Made by a program: the position numbers and the translations under genes. The notes below the pieces were generated by a model. It saw only the letters and a list, made by a program, of their open reading frames with translations. It did no database searches and had not been told where the DNA came from. From contig PADC01000006.1 of NCBI GenBank assembly GCA_002700385.1, forward strand, positions 310,001 to 374,000: a DNA stretch of 64,000 bases, read 5' to 3'. Source of the DNA: Cycloclasticus sp. (GTDB lineage: Bacteria; Pseudomonadota; Gammaproteobacteria; Methylococcales; Cycloclasticaceae). Within the stretch, counting starts at the first letter, position 1. Every line of letters starts with the position of its first letter. Shown in pieces: positions 8,450 through 17,007 of this stretch.

Positions 8450-9325
8450 CTAATTAAGCAAAAACGCCAGATGAAGCTTATTAAACTCTTCCGGTTCTTC
8501 CCATTGCGGCCAATGGGCGCTCTCTTCTAGGACAACCATACGAGCATCCGGTATTCTCTTCATCCCTTCTTCTGCTAATTCAACGGGTTGACCCGGGTTA
8601 TGCCTTGTCCATAAAACCAGTGTAGGGCATTGTATTTCACGCATTGACTCTGGGTTTACCCATTTATCGCACCAGGCATCATCAATCACCCCTCCTAAAA
8701 TACTGTTTGCTATTTTTCCCATCACAGGCAGCATACCCGGCTGATCATAAATGGTGTACCGGACATCGATGATTTCATCCGTCAGCGTTTTTTCCGGCTC
8801 AGCCATTAACCAGCTCATTCTGGCCCGTACAATGTCTTTAGTTAATTGTCCTGCCGCTTTTTTTGATCGTTCAAGCGCATCGGCCAATTCGGCCTTACCT
8901 TCACCGTTAGGCGCCATCAATATTCCTGTGTTTTGAACCAATTTGATCACTTTTTCAGGGTGTTTTATGGCTGTCCAAGAAGCCACCATCGCACCCAAAG
9001 ATTCACCTGAGAGGTACACGTTATTTGCACCTATCGTGTCAATAAAACCAACCAGATGTTCTACAAAATCATCCATATTGTATTCACAATCCGGTCGATC
9101 GGTATAACCGTGGCCAATCATATCAATAGCATAAACATGAAAATGTTCGGCGTGTGACGCCAGGTTCCTAACATAAGCCTCAGCATGCCCTCCTGTACCA
9201 TGCAAAAATATTAAAACAGGGGCGTTGTCTTCACCTGCCTCAAGCACCCGCGTTTTTATACCCTTTACATCGTAAAATTTTTGGCTGTATTCCACGCCCA
9301 TTAACTCTGTCCAAATACTGCTCAT
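8450..9325 (-). CDS. Alpha/beta-hydrolase, meta-cleavage-product hydrolase type
   Basis: 291 residues. The fold is clear: oxyanion region HGTGG at 42-46, nucleophile elbow GESLG with S109, and catalytic His H271 in ESAHWPQWEEPEEFN, an ending typical of C-C bond hydrolases (BphD, CarC, XylF) that split ring-cleavage products. The position where those enzymes carry the acidic triad member (after LVLWTR) is N243 in RHNPGQPVE, so the acid may come from elsewhere or the reaction may differ. It has a strong GGGGGAG ribosome site and is divergent from the dioxygenase alpha/beta pair across 130 bp. A role in aromatic catabolism is likely; the substrate is not determined by sequence. Confidence 0.82.
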   Translation of the reverse strand: MSSIWTELMGVEYSQKFYDVKGIKTRVLEAGEDNAPVLIFLHGTGGHAEAYVRNLASHAEHFHVYAIDMIGHGYTDRPDCEYNMDDFVEHLVGFIDTIGANNVYLSGESLGAMVASWTAIKHPEKVIKLVQNTGILMAPNGEGKAELADALERSKKAAGQLTKDIVRARMSWLMAEPEKTLTDEIIDVRYTIYDQPGMLPVMGKIANSILGGVIDDAWCDKWVNPESMREIQCPTLVLWTRHNPGQPVELAEEGMKRIPDARMVVLEESAHWPQWEEPEEFNKLHLAFLLN

Positions 9326-9455
9326 TATGCTCCCCCTAATTTATCATCGTTGAGTTTGTCTTTCGCTTAAAACAATACATTAGAATATTCTTGTGTAAAA
9401 AAAAACAAATGATAGTTTGGATGGAATACAAATACAACACAACGGAGAACACCTG

Positions 9456-10763
9456 ATGAGTCAGATTGAAGAACTGAAATCAATGGTCGATTTACAACAT
9501 GGGCGTATTGATCGACGAATTTTTTGGGAAGATTGGATTTACCAACTGGAGTTAGAGAAGCTATTTGCAAAGTCCTGGTTATTCGTGGCACATGAAAGTC
9601 AGGTGAAAAATACGGGTGATTTTATAACCACTTACATGGGTCAAGATAATGTCATCGTCTCTCGTCATAAAGACGGCCAAATCCATGTGTTTACAAACTC
9701 ATGTACCCACCGTGGCAACCGCATCTGCTTTGCTGATCGTGGCCAAGCTCGTCAATTTACCTGTAATTACCATGGCTGGGCATTTGGAACAGATGGCGCC
9801 TTAATGGGTATGCACGAAGAAAATCATTACGATGGCTTTATCGACAAGGCAAAGCACGGTTTGCAAAACGCACGTGTAGAAACATACAAGGGCTTAGTTT
9901 TCGCTTGTTTTGATGACGATGCGCCTAACTTAGAAGAGTTTCTGGGTGATTTTCGTTGGTATTTAGATGTCATTCTTGATCAAACCGAAGAAGGCACCGA
10001 GTTCTTGGGTGGTTGCATTAAAAATATGTACAACGCCAACTGGAAATTTGGTGCGGAAAATTTTGTTGGTGATTCGCTTCACGTTGGTTGGACACACGCA
10101 TCCGGTGCAAAAGCTGTCAGTCTGGGAGGCGAAGTACCTGAATACATGCCTGTAGACCCTGAATCATTTCACGCTAATGCCAACGGACATGGCTGGGAAG
10201 GCGGCACGGATGGTGTAGGCACCTTAGAACTGATATCAAGCGGAAACCCTCGCTTGGTAGAATATTTTGAAAGTGAACGCGAAAAAATGGCTAAACGCTT
10301 GGGGGAGTTACGTGCTCGCAAATTATATGGTTCTGTTATTTCGGCTACCGTCTTCCCTAACTTCTCTTTCTTGCCAGGCATCAACACCATGAGGACTTGG
10401 CTGCCTAAAGGCCCGCGACAGTTCGAGCTTCGAGCATGGACAATGGTCAACAAAAACATGCCGGACGACATTAGAGAAATCGTACAAAACGCTTGCGCCA
10501 TGACTTTTTCTCCAAGTGGTATTTTTGAAATGGATGATGGCGAAAACTGGGAAAATTCTACCGTATCTAACGAAGGCGTTGTGACACGAAAACAAAGTTT
10601 ACATTATGGTTTACGAGCAGGCACATCGCACAGAAATGACCCTGAATTGCCGGGTAACATCTCAAAACCCATGTACAGTGATGTTAACCAGTTAGCTTTC
10701 TACCAGCGATGGATGGACTATTTATCCGCTGAATCCTGGGATGACATCCCTAAAGTACGCTGA
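9456..10763 (+). CDS. Aromatic-ring-hydroxylating dioxygenase alpha subunit, naphthalene/PAH-dioxygenase-like
   Basis: 435 residues from the ATG at 9456, chosen because GGAG lies upstream with normal spacing; the frame is open further back to 9417 without a ribosome site. Rieske ligands are C83, H85, C103 and H106 (CTHRG, CNYHGW). The catalytic region AENFVGDSLHVGWTHAS holds D206 (electron bridge) and H209/H214, nearly the same as in naphthalene dioxygenase NahAc, and the third ligand is an Asp at about 360-361. The enzyme would cis-dihydroxylate an aromatic ring as an alpha3beta3 hexamer with the beta subunit 12 bases downstream. No ferredoxin or reductase is nearby. Cycloclasticus and relatives carry many such alpha subunits, often with unknown substrates. 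Confidence 0.93.
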   Translation: MSQIEELKSMVDLQHGRIDRRIFWEDWIYQLELEKLFAKSWLFVAHESQVKNTGDFITTYMGQDNVIVSRHKDGQIHVFTNSCTHRGNRICFADRGQARQFTCNYHGWAFGTDGALMGMHEENHYDGFIDKAKHGLQNARVETYKGLVFACFDDDAPNLEEFLGDFRWYLDVILDQTEEGTEFLGGCIKNMYNANWKFGAENFVGDSLHVGWTHASGAKAVSLGGEVPEYMPVDPESFHANANGHGWEGGTDGVGTLELISSGNPRLVEYFESEREKMAKRLGELRARKLYGSVISATVFPNFSFLPGINTMRTWLPKGPRQFELRAWTMVNKNMPDDIREIVQNACAMTFSPSGIFEMDDGENWENSTVSNEGVVTRKQSLHYGLRAGTSHRNDPELPGNISKPMYSDVNQLAFYQRWMDYLSAESWDDIPKVR

Positions 10764-10775
10764 TAAGGAGCTGAT

Positions 10776-11321
10776 ATGACAACAACAAACGACACTCAAA
10801 ATAAGATGACAGAAACAGAAAAAATGCTGCTTTGGTACCGGGTTAATCAATTTTATAATCAAGAAGCCCGTGCGTTAGACGAAGAAGACTACGAGACTTG
10901 GTTTTCGATGCTAAGTGACGATGTACATTATTGGATGCCCGGGCGTGAAAGTCTGTTTCGTAAAGATGAAAAAGAAGAAACACCTGCATCTAATATGAAT
11001 CACTACAATGAAAATTTACAAAGTTTGCAACTGCGTGTTGCAAGGCTACATAGCGGTGCTGCCTGGGCGGAAGACCCACGTACCCGATACCGACACCTTA
11101 TTACCAATGTGGAAGTGGAACCAAGCGACACAGAAGGCGAAATCAGTGTTCGTTCAAATACTTTAGTGTATCGAAACAGATTGGAACGTGAAGAATTTTG
11201 GCTCTTAGCGAAACGTGAAGATATTTTGCGCGTTACCGAAGGAACTTTTCAAGTCGCCAAACGAAAAATAACCCCTGATTTCAGCTGTTTATTAAGTAAA
11301 AACCTTAACGTATTTTTATAA
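10776..11321 (+). CDS. Aromatic-ring-hydroxylating dioxygenase beta subunit
   Basis: 181 residues, a normal size for the small subunit, which has an NTF2/SnoaL-like cone fold and is mainly structural. Typical marks are the N-terminal helix with FYNQEARALDEEDYETW, WMPGRES, RLHSGAAWAEDPRTRYRHLITNV and a C-terminal KRKI...LLSKNLNVFL. AAGGAG lies seven bases before the ATG and the gap to the alpha gene is 12 bases, so the subunits are co-translated. A strong hairpin follows directly. Confidence 0.93.
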   Translation: MTTTNDTQNKMTETEKMLLWYRVNQFYNQEARALDEEDYETWFSMLSDDVHYWMPGRESLFRKDEKEETPASNMNHYNENLQSLQLRVARLHSGAAWAEDPRTRYRHLITNVEVEPSDTEGEISVRSNTLVYRNRLEREEFWLLAKREDILRVTEGTFQVAKRKITPDFSCLLSKNLNVFL

Positions 11322-11334
11322 AAATACTCTGCCC

Positions 11335-11361
11335 GCAGCCACCTTTATAACAGGTGGCTGC
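11335..11361 (+). terminator. Strong hairpin after the dioxygenase beta gene
   Basis: GCAGCCACCT-TTATAAC-AGGTGGCTGC is a perfect 10-bp stem with a 7-base loop. The T-run after it is weak (ATCTTAAAC), so termination may be only partial. It marks the end of the two-gene dioxygenase unit. Confidence 0.6.
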
Positions 11362-11489
11362 ATCTTAAACATTCTTCAGATTAAGCAGCTCAACACGCAC
11401 AAAACTCATGGTCATTTTTCATGCAGAAAGTTGACTATTATCATTCTAACTTCAATCACTCCCCTCATACCCTAGCGATTATTCAATCT

Positions 11490-11503
11490 CTGATATAGAT
11501 CAT
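11490..11503 (+). promoter_or_regulatory. FNR-like box upstream of ompW
   Basis: CTGAT-ATAG-ATCAT matches the FNR consensus at 8 of 10 informative bases and is symmetric. A TAGGAT hexamer at 11526-11531 would give a start near 11538, placing the box at -41.5. FNR control of ompW is known in enteric bacteria, which supports the reading. Confidence 0.5.
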
Positions 11504-11511
11504 GGAAAAAC

Positions 11512-11581
11512 CCCTCTCTGATTACTAGGATGACAGCCACAAAGCCAGCTTGGCTTTTAATAATTCTTAAAACAGAGAGGG
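11512..11581 (+). promoter_or_regulatory. Inverted repeat that could hide the ompW ribosome-binding site
   Basis: CCCTCTCTG (11512-11520) is perfectly complementary to CAGAGAGGG (11573-11581), which contains the ompW Shine-Dalgarno sequence. A smaller stem AAAGCC/GGCTTT (11541-11546 with 11552-11557) lies in between. If transcription begins upstream of 11512, the leader could fold and block translation. If it begins at 11538, as the FNR-box geometry suggests, the 5' arm is not transcribed. Confidence 0.3.
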
Positions 11582-11586
11582 ATGTA

Positions 11587-12252
11587 ATGAAAAAATTAAA
11601 AAGTACGGCAGCAATATTAACAGCTTTAGGTTTAACGGCAGCTGCAACGCCAGCACTGTCCTATGAAGCCGGTGATCTTATCGTACGCGGTCGAATCGTA
11701 ATGGTTGATCCCCAAGATGACAGTAGTCGAATTTTCGCACTTGGCGCACACCAACCGGGTAGTAGCGCAACCGTTGATTCTGACATCATGCCAGAGGTTG
11801 ACTTTACCTATATGCTTGACCCTCATTGGGGTTTGGAGCTTATTCTCGCCTATACTGAACATGACGTGGATACCGCACTATTGGGGCTTGGTAACGTTGC
11901 TGAGACTAAAGTGTTACCACCTACGTTAACACTGCAATATCATTTTGCTCCTACATCAAATATCCGCCCTTATGTGGGTGCGGGCGTTAACTACACGCAT
12001 TTCTTCGATTCTGAAGTAAGAGGTGGTTTAGACGTATCAGGTGCTGATTTAGATATTGATGATTCTTGGGGACTTGCTGCACAAGCCGGTGTCGATATCG
12101 ATATTGATGAAACATGGTTTGTTAACTTTGATGTTAAGTACATTGATATTGATGCAGACGCCCATTTGAAAAATACGGCTGCTGGCACAGTCAAAGTGGA
12201 TATTGATGTAGACCCTATCGTTTGGGGTATCGGTATTGGCCGAACATTCTAA
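11587..12252 (+). CDS. ompW: Outer-membrane protein OmpW
   Basis: 221 residues from the ATG at 11587, chosen because GAGAGGG sits eight bases upstream and a clear signal peptide follows (basic MKKLK, Ala-rich core, cut after ATPALS). The mature protein has the alternating pattern of an 8-stranded beta-barrel, begins YEAGDLIVRGR as OmpW proteins do, and ends in Phe. OmpW forms a narrow hydrophobic channel and is often linked to uptake of alkanes or aromatics. Three acidic runs (for example DIDIDE) stand out. It lies just after the dioxygenase genes in the same direction but with its own FNR-like box, and ends at a good terminator. Confidence 0.92.
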   Translation: MKKLKSTAAILTALGLTAAATPALSYEAGDLIVRGRIVMVDPQDDSSRIFALGAHQPGSSATVDSDIMPEVDFTYMLDPHWGLELILAYTEHDVDTALLGLGNVAETKVLPPTLTLQYHFAPTSNIRPYVGAGVNYTHFFDSEVRGGLDVSGADLDIDDSWGLAAQAGVDIDIDETWFVNFDVKYIDIDADAHLKNTAAGTVKVDIDVDPIVWGIGIGRTF

Positions 12253-12274
12253 ACATAGGATATGGCTCTATAAG

Positions 12275-12311
12275 AAAAGCCTGATGACCGTCTGGTTCTC
12301 AGGCTTTTTTT
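12275..12311 (+). terminator. Rho-independent terminator of ompW
   Basis: AAAAGCCTGA pairs with TCAGGCTTTT around a 14-base loop and is followed by further T residues. It separates ompW from the convergent glnS gene and may work for both strands, since the minus strand also has a run of T after the stem. Confidence 0.8.
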
Positions 12312-12340
12312 ATACTTTAATGTAATAACACTAACGACTG

Positions 12341-14020
12341 TTACGCCTTTTTAGCCCAGGAATCTCTTAAGGTGACAACTCTATTGAACACGAGTTTTTC
12401 TGCTGTTGAGTCAACACGATCTTGGCAAAAATACCCTTGACGTTCAAATTGATACACTGCGTCAGTTGCGTTAGACAAGGACGCTTCTAATTGGCAATTT
12501 TTTAGTACTTGGACTGATTCATCATTAATAAATTCTTTATAGTCTTGCTCTTTTTCCGATGCTGGATCAGGTATTTTAAACAAGCGATCGTACTGCCTTA
12601 TTTCGGCAGTTATCGACTGTTTAGCACAGACCCAATGAATTGTTCCTTTAACTTTTCGACCGTCCTCAGATTTTCCACCGCGTGTTTCAGGGTCGTACGT
12701 ACAATGCACTTCTGTCACATTGCCATTCTCATCTTTAACCACATGAGTACAGGTGACGTAATAGGCAAAACGCAGCCTTACTTCACGCCCTTCGGTCAAA
12801 CGAAAGAATTTTTTCGGCGCATCTTCCATATAATCGCTTCGTTCAATATACAGCTCCTTGGAAAATGGAATTTCGCGTCGCCCTTCTTCAGGTTTTTTTG
12901 GGTGATTAACACCACTTAACAATTCTTCTCGATCCTCTGGGTAATTATCAATAATCAATTTAATGGGGTCTAAAACAGCCAGTGCCCTGTGTGAATGAGC
13001 ATCTAAATCTTCACGCAAGCAGTTCTCCAACACACTCATTTCAACAACATTATCTTTCTTCGTTACGCCTATCCGCGAACAAAAGTCCCGTATTGCATTC
13101 GCTGTATAGCCGCGGCGACGCATTCCACTCAGCGTGGGTAAACGTGGATCATCCCATCCATTGACATAGCCGCCTTCGACGAGCTCATGCAATTTACGCT
13201 TACTCATGACTGTGTAATCAAGGTTTAGGCGCGAGAACTCAATTTGCTGTGGATGCGAGGGTGTCCCAAGTTCGTCTAAAAACCAATCATACAAAGGTCG
13301 GTGATCTTCGAATTCAAGGGTACAAAGTGAGTGCGTAATCCCTTCAATCGCATCTGATACGCAATGTGCAAAATCGTACATTGGATAGATATGCCATTTA
13401 TCACCCGTCATCGGATGCGACATGTTCTTGATACGATAGATTGCTGGGTCACGCATGTTGATATTCGGTGCCGCCATATCAATCTTTGCGCGTAACAGAT
13501 GCTCGCCTTCAGCAAATTCACCCTTTTTCATACGCTCTAACAAGTCGATATTCTCTTCGATAGAACGGTCTCTATATGGGCTGTTTTTACCTGGCTCTGT
13601 TAGATTACCTCGGTAAAGCCTTATGTCCTCTGCTGACAAACTATCCACATATGCTTTGCCCTGCTTCACTAACTGAACGGCATACAGGTACAACTGCTCA
13701 AAATAGTCCGACGTATGATAAAGCTTGTCGTCCCAGTCAAAGCCTAGCCAGCGCACGTCTTCTTTAATGGCGTCAATATACTCCGATTTTTCTTTACCCG
13801 GGTTTGTATCATCGAACCGTAAATGACAAATCGCACCCTTATAATCTTGGGCTATACCAAAATTAAGGCAAATAGATTTTGCATGCCCAATGTGTAAATA
13901 GCCATTAGGCTCAGGTGGAAAACGCGTGATAACTGTCTGATGTTTACCAGACTCTATATCTGCATCAATAATGTTACGAATAAAATTGCTCGGAATGTGC
14001 TCGGTGCTTTTATCATTCAT
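12341..14020 (-). CDS. glnS: Glutaminyl-tRNA synthetase
   Basis: 559 residues, the expected length. Class I signature motifs are HIGH at 43-46 ([12 protein letters not shown]) and MSKR at 272-275 (the KMSKS loop). The PEPNGY, RFDDTNP and KLHELV neighbourhoods are typical of GlnRS rather than GluRS, and a C-terminal beta-barrel anticodon-binding region follows. It charges tRNA-Gln with glutamine in the cytoplasm. It stands alone, convergent with ompW. Confidence 0.98.
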   Translation of the reverse strand: MNDKSTEHIPSNFIRNIIDADIESGKHQTVITRFPPEPNGYLHIGHAKSICLNFGIAQDYKGAICHLRFDDTNPGKEKSEYIDAIKEDVRWLGFDWDDKLYHTSDYFEQLYLYAVQLVKQGKAYVDSLSAEDIRLYRGNLTEPGKNSPYRDRSIEENIDLLERMKKGEFAEGEHLLRAKIDMAAPNINMRDPAIYRIKNMSHPMTGDKWHIYPMYDFAHCVSDAIEGITHSLCTLEFEDHRPLYDWFLDELGTPSHPQQIEFSRLNLDYTVMSKRKLHELVEGGYVNGWDDPRLPTLSGMRRRGYTANAIRDFCSRIGVTKKDNVVEMSVLENCLREDLDAHSHRALAVLDPIKLIIDNYPEDREELLSGVNHPKKPEEGRREIPFSKELYIERSDYMEDAPKKFFRLTEGREVRLRFAYYVTCTHVVKDENGNVTEVHCTYDPETRGGKSEDGRKVKGTIHWVCAKQSITAEIRQYDRLFKIPDPASEKEQDYKEFINDESVQVLKNCQLEASLSNATDAVYQFERQGYFCQDRVDSTAEKLVFNRVVTLRDSWAKKA

Positions 14021-14093
14021 CAGTTGACAACCAAAAATCTCAATTAAGCGGCGAATTTTAAAGCATCTTGCGAGCCAGGTCTTTAAAAACTCA

Positions 14094-15425
14094 TCATTGA
14101 GTCTGGTGCTCTATTAAATCACGGACCGTTTTATCGCCCAATGAAGCCTCTATCGCATCATCAATATTTTCTACAATATCTAATAAAAGTCCCTTCGTAG
14201 GGAGCTGAGCTGTCGTTAAATAACGAATCTCTTCTCCACTTCGCACCGCCTTCAACACATCACTTAACCGCAACAGGTCTATCGATTTGGCAGGCAGGTA
14301 GCCTATAGGGTTTTCATTACTTTCTACTACAATCTGCTGGCTTATCAGTTTATTCAAAACGTATTGAACAACCGTTTGTGGCGCAGATAAATGACCCACT
14401 AGAGTAGCTAACGAAGGCGGTTGCTCACCTTTATCATGCCTTGACCCAATATGTTGGAGCAGCAGTAACGCAATGCGCTCTTTAACTCGATTACTTATCT
14501 CAAAACCTTCCCGGCTGACTTTTAAAAACGCAGGGTTCTGCACATAAAAAGCCAAGTTAGAGCCAAATAATAAAATCAACCAACTGATATATAGCCAAAT
14601 CAACAACATAATCATCACAGCAAAGCTGGAGTAAATGGCCGTATAATTAGTTGAATTAACAACAAAAGTTGCAAATAAAACACCCGATGTTTCCCATAAA
14701 AACCCGGCCACAACGGCACCCACTAATGCGGCAGATAATCGAACCCGAGTATTGGGTACAAACATATAGATGAAGGTAAACACCCCCATCACCATGACAT
14801 ATGGGAGTAATTTAGTTGCCATAATGAGCAAACTTCCAAACGGCTCTATCGAAGCAAAATAGGTCACGACAGATGAATTCATGACGGTAGCCGTCATGCC
14901 CAGTGCAGAAACCATCATCACCGGGCCAATTAAAATCACACTGAGATAACTACTAAAGCGTTCGCCAAGACTACGCGTGGTCTTAACGTGCCAAATCATG
15001 TTGAAGGCATTTTCAATTTTTTGCACTAAAGATAAAACGGTATAAATCAGTAGCCCTAAACCCACAGAACCCAGCACCCCTACTTTTATATTGTCAATAA
15101 AGTCAATGATGTTGTTGCCTATTTTTATTCCTTGCTCACCCATTGGAGCAAGAAACTGAAAGAGGAATGGTTCAATTTCATTATGTGCGCCCATTGCTTT
15201 TAATACCGAAAAACTCAAGGCCAATAACGGCACAATCGATAGCAACGTGGTGTATACCAAGCTCATTGCCCTTAAACTGAGCTGCCCTCCTATAAGATCC
15301 ATGATGGAAACATAGATAATTCGTAGTGTTTTCAACAACAACTGTTGAATAGCTGAGAAGCCCGTTTCATCTGGCCACAGCATATCGTTAATTCTTGCAT
15401 CCAAGCTAAACTTGTTTTTTGGCAC
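14094..15425 (-). CDS. YihY/BrkB family inner-membrane protein with C-terminal extension
   Basis: 443 residues. The first 290 or so contain about six membrane helices with the family motifs [20 protein letters not shown] and [19 protein letters not shown]. The last 140 residues form a soluble region with a likely winged-helix pattern ([20 protein letters not shown]), absent from the shorter E. coli YihY. The old name ribonuclease BN is a misassignment for this family and no enzymatic function is established. It is divergent from sufT. Confidence 0.85.
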   Translation of the reverse strand: MPKNKFSLDARINDMLWPDETGFSAIQQLLLKTLRIIYVSIMDLIGGQLSLRAMSLVYTTLLSIVPLLALSFSVLKAMGAHNEIEPFLFQFLAPMGEQGIKIGNNIIDFIDNIKVGVLGSVGLGLLIYTVLSLVQKIENAFNMIWHVKTTRSLGERFSSYLSVILIGPVMMVSALGMTATVMNSSVVTYFASIEPFGSLLIMATKLLPYVMVMGVFTFIYMFVPNTRVRLSAALVGAVVAGFLWETSGVLFATFVVNSTNYTAIYSSFAVMIMLLIWLYISWLILLFGSNLAFYVQNPAFLKVSREGFEISNRVKERIALLLLQHIGSRHDKGEQPPSLATLVGHLSAPQTVVQYVLNKLISQQIVVESNENPIGYLPAKSIDLLRLSDVLKAVRSGEEIRYLTTAQLPTKGLLLDIVENIDDAIEASLGDKTVRDLIEHQTQ

Positions 15426-15545
15426 TCGCGCACTCCAAATTGTGTATCAATGATGGTTATTTTTTCTTCAAATATCCTAACAGGTTTAGCTTTTTTTAAA
15501 CAACACAGGTATTATTCACCTTTCCTCACCGTTACATCAAAAGTT

Positions 15546-16094
15546 ATGCCTGAAGAAGAAATAATTGTGCTCAATAGAGACGTAAACGCCATCGTGATTC
15601 CAGCTGGAATCCATGTCAGACTAAAAAAAGGTGATGAAGTCACCATCATGCAATCACTGGGCGGGTCTTATACCGTTTCAAGTAAAACCGGCATCATGGC
15701 GCGTATTGCAGCGATAGACGCAGACGTATTAGGCAAAGAAGTTGAAGTTATTCATGCTTATGAAACTGGAACAGACCCTGAATCAATCCGTGAAGCGTCA
15801 TGGGCCTTTATGAAAACCGTATACGACCCTGAAATCCCTGTAAATGTCGTTGATCTTGGTTTGATTTACGATTGCACCGTCCGCGCACTGACCGATGGTC
15901 TCAATCATGTTCATGTCACCATGACACTAACTGCGCCCGGCTGTGGCATGGGGCCTGTTATACAAGCTGATATAGAATCCGGCATTAAACGTATGGAAGG
16001 TGTGGAAACTGTCGAAGTAGAGGTTGTTTTAGATCCACCCTGGAATCAAAACATGATGTCTGAAGCGGCTAAACTTCAACTAGGCATGCTTTAA
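15546..16094 (+). CDS. sufT: Iron-sulfur cluster assembly factor SufT (MIP18/DUF59 family)
   Basis: 182 residues from the ATG at 15546. The frame is open back to 15450, but the extra N-terminus is unlike the family, whose members begin close to the LNRDVNAIVIPAG region. The N-terminal part resembles other SufT proteins (KGDEVTIMQSLGGSYTV). The MIP18 domain has DPEIPVNVVDLGLIYD and the conserved Cys in TAPGCGMG. SufT assists Fe-S protein maturation. No suf operon is adjacent, so this is a stand-alone copy. Confidence 0.88.
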   Translation: MPEEEIIVLNRDVNAIVIPAGIHVRLKKGDEVTIMQSLGGSYTVSSKTGIMARIAAIDADVLGKEVEVIHAYETGTDPESIREASWAFMKTVYDPEIPVNVVDLGLIYDCTVRALTDGLNHVHVTMTLTAPGCGMGPVIQADIESGIKRMEGVETVEVEVVLDPPWNQNMMSEAAKLQLGML

Positions 16095-16132
16095 ATTCCA
16101 AATGAACACCGCTGCTCCATAGCACATACCCC

Positions 16133-16816
16133 GTGCTAACAGAAAGCACCTACTTTATTGCCTTTACTTTTGGCTTCTTAGGGTCAACTCATTGTGTTCC
16201 CATGTGTGGTGGTATTGTTGGTGTATTGAGTCAACAAACCAACCATGCGCCACATCAAGCCATTACAAAAACCTTATCGTATAACGCCGGTAGAATTCTT
16301 AGCTATAGTTTCATTGGCCTTATAGCCGGCGCTATCAGTCAAGCCGCCTTGTCACCTTTTGACATGCAGGCGATGAAACTATTTTCAAAATATTTAACCT
16401 CGCTTTTTATGCTGGCGTTTGGGTTCTATCTTTTTGGCTGGCTGAATTTTCTCAGCTATTTAGAACAATTAGGTCAACGCTTGTGGAAGCGAATTTCACC
16501 ATTAGGCCGTCAACTGTTACCTATTAAAAATAAACGAGGCGCTTTTTTTCTTGGCCTTATATGGGGCTGGCTGCCATGTGGCCTTGTCTATTCAGCTCTC
16601 GCTTGGAGTTTGGCAAGCGCTCACCCGTTGAGTGGTGCACTTATTATGCTGTGTTTCGGCCTTGGCACCTTGCCCATGCTGCTGACCATGGGTGTTGCCT
16701 CTGAAAAACTACTACACATTAGAAACTCACCGATCATTCGTCGCATCGCCGGTGGTGTCATTATTATATTTGCCTTAATTAAATTAATTGACCCAGTGGG
16801 CACGCATCATCACTGA
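16133..16816 (+). CDS. SafE/TauE-like membrane protein of the cbb3-oxidase neighbourhood
   Basis: 227 residues from a GTG start. About six membrane helices. The marks THCVPMCGGI near the N-terminus and WLPCGLVYSALAW in the second half are typical of the DsbD-like subgroup filed under TauE/SafE, often found beside ccoS/ccoI and thought to help copper or thiol handling during oxidase assembly. It ends in a short His run (GTHHH). It overlaps the 3' end of ccoS by 7 bases on the opposite strand, supporting a link to the oxidase genes. Transport substrate is unknown. Confidence 0.82.
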   Translation: MLTESTYFIAFTFGFLGSTHCVPMCGGIVGVLSQQTNHAPHQAITKTLSYNAGRILSYSFIGLIAGAISQAALSPFDMQAMKLFSKYLTSLFMLAFGFYLFGWLNFLSYLEQLGQRLWKRISPLGRQLLPIKNKRGAFFLGLIWGWLPCGLVYSALAWSLASAHPLSGALIMLCFGLGTLPMLLTMGVASEKLLHIRNSPIIRRIAGGVIIIFALIKLIDPVGTHHH

Positions 16817-17007
16817 TCTTTTTTTAACCCAGCACTTTTTTCTTCGACATTGTCCGCGTTCTTTTCTTCTTCATATAAAATACTGTGCCCGGGACCTTCT
16901 AAATCATCAAATTGCCCTGACCTGACAGACCATAAGTAAATGGCCACAATCAACACCACCAGAAACACCGACACCGGTATTAAAAAATACAAACTATCCA
17001 AATTCAA
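16810..17007 (-). CDS. ccoS: cbb3-type oxidase maturation protein CcoS
   Basis: 65 residues with one N-terminal membrane helix and the diagnostic stretch LWSVRSGQFDDLEGPGHSIL. CcoS is needed for insertion of haem and copper cofactors into CcoN. It overlaps the end of ccoI by 14 bases, so both are translated from one message. The charged tail (KNADNVEEK) is variable in the family. Confidence 0.93.
   Translation of the reverse strand: MNLDSLYFLIPVSVFLVVLIVAIYLWSVRSGQFDDLEGPGHSILYEEEKNADNVEEKSAGLKKDQ

Noticed and set aside
9417-9455. Upstream start for the dioxygenase alpha subunit
   Set aside because: The 13 extra codons lack a ribosome site, while the ATG at 9456 has GGAG at proper spacing and fits family length.
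11541-11564. AAAGCC/GGCTTT hairpin as a terminator
   Set aside because: Short stem, weak T-run, and it lies between a promoter and ompW where termination makes little sense; treated as part of the leader instead.
12545-12919. 124-codon plus-strand frame
   Set aside because: Antisense to glnS, no ribosome site or domain.
14094-15425. Naming the YihY-family gene ribonuclease BN
   Set aside because: The RNase BN activity belongs to a different protein (RbnZ); the name on this family is historical error.
15450-15545. Upstream start for sufT
   Set aside because: The extra 32 residues are unlike SufT N-termini.
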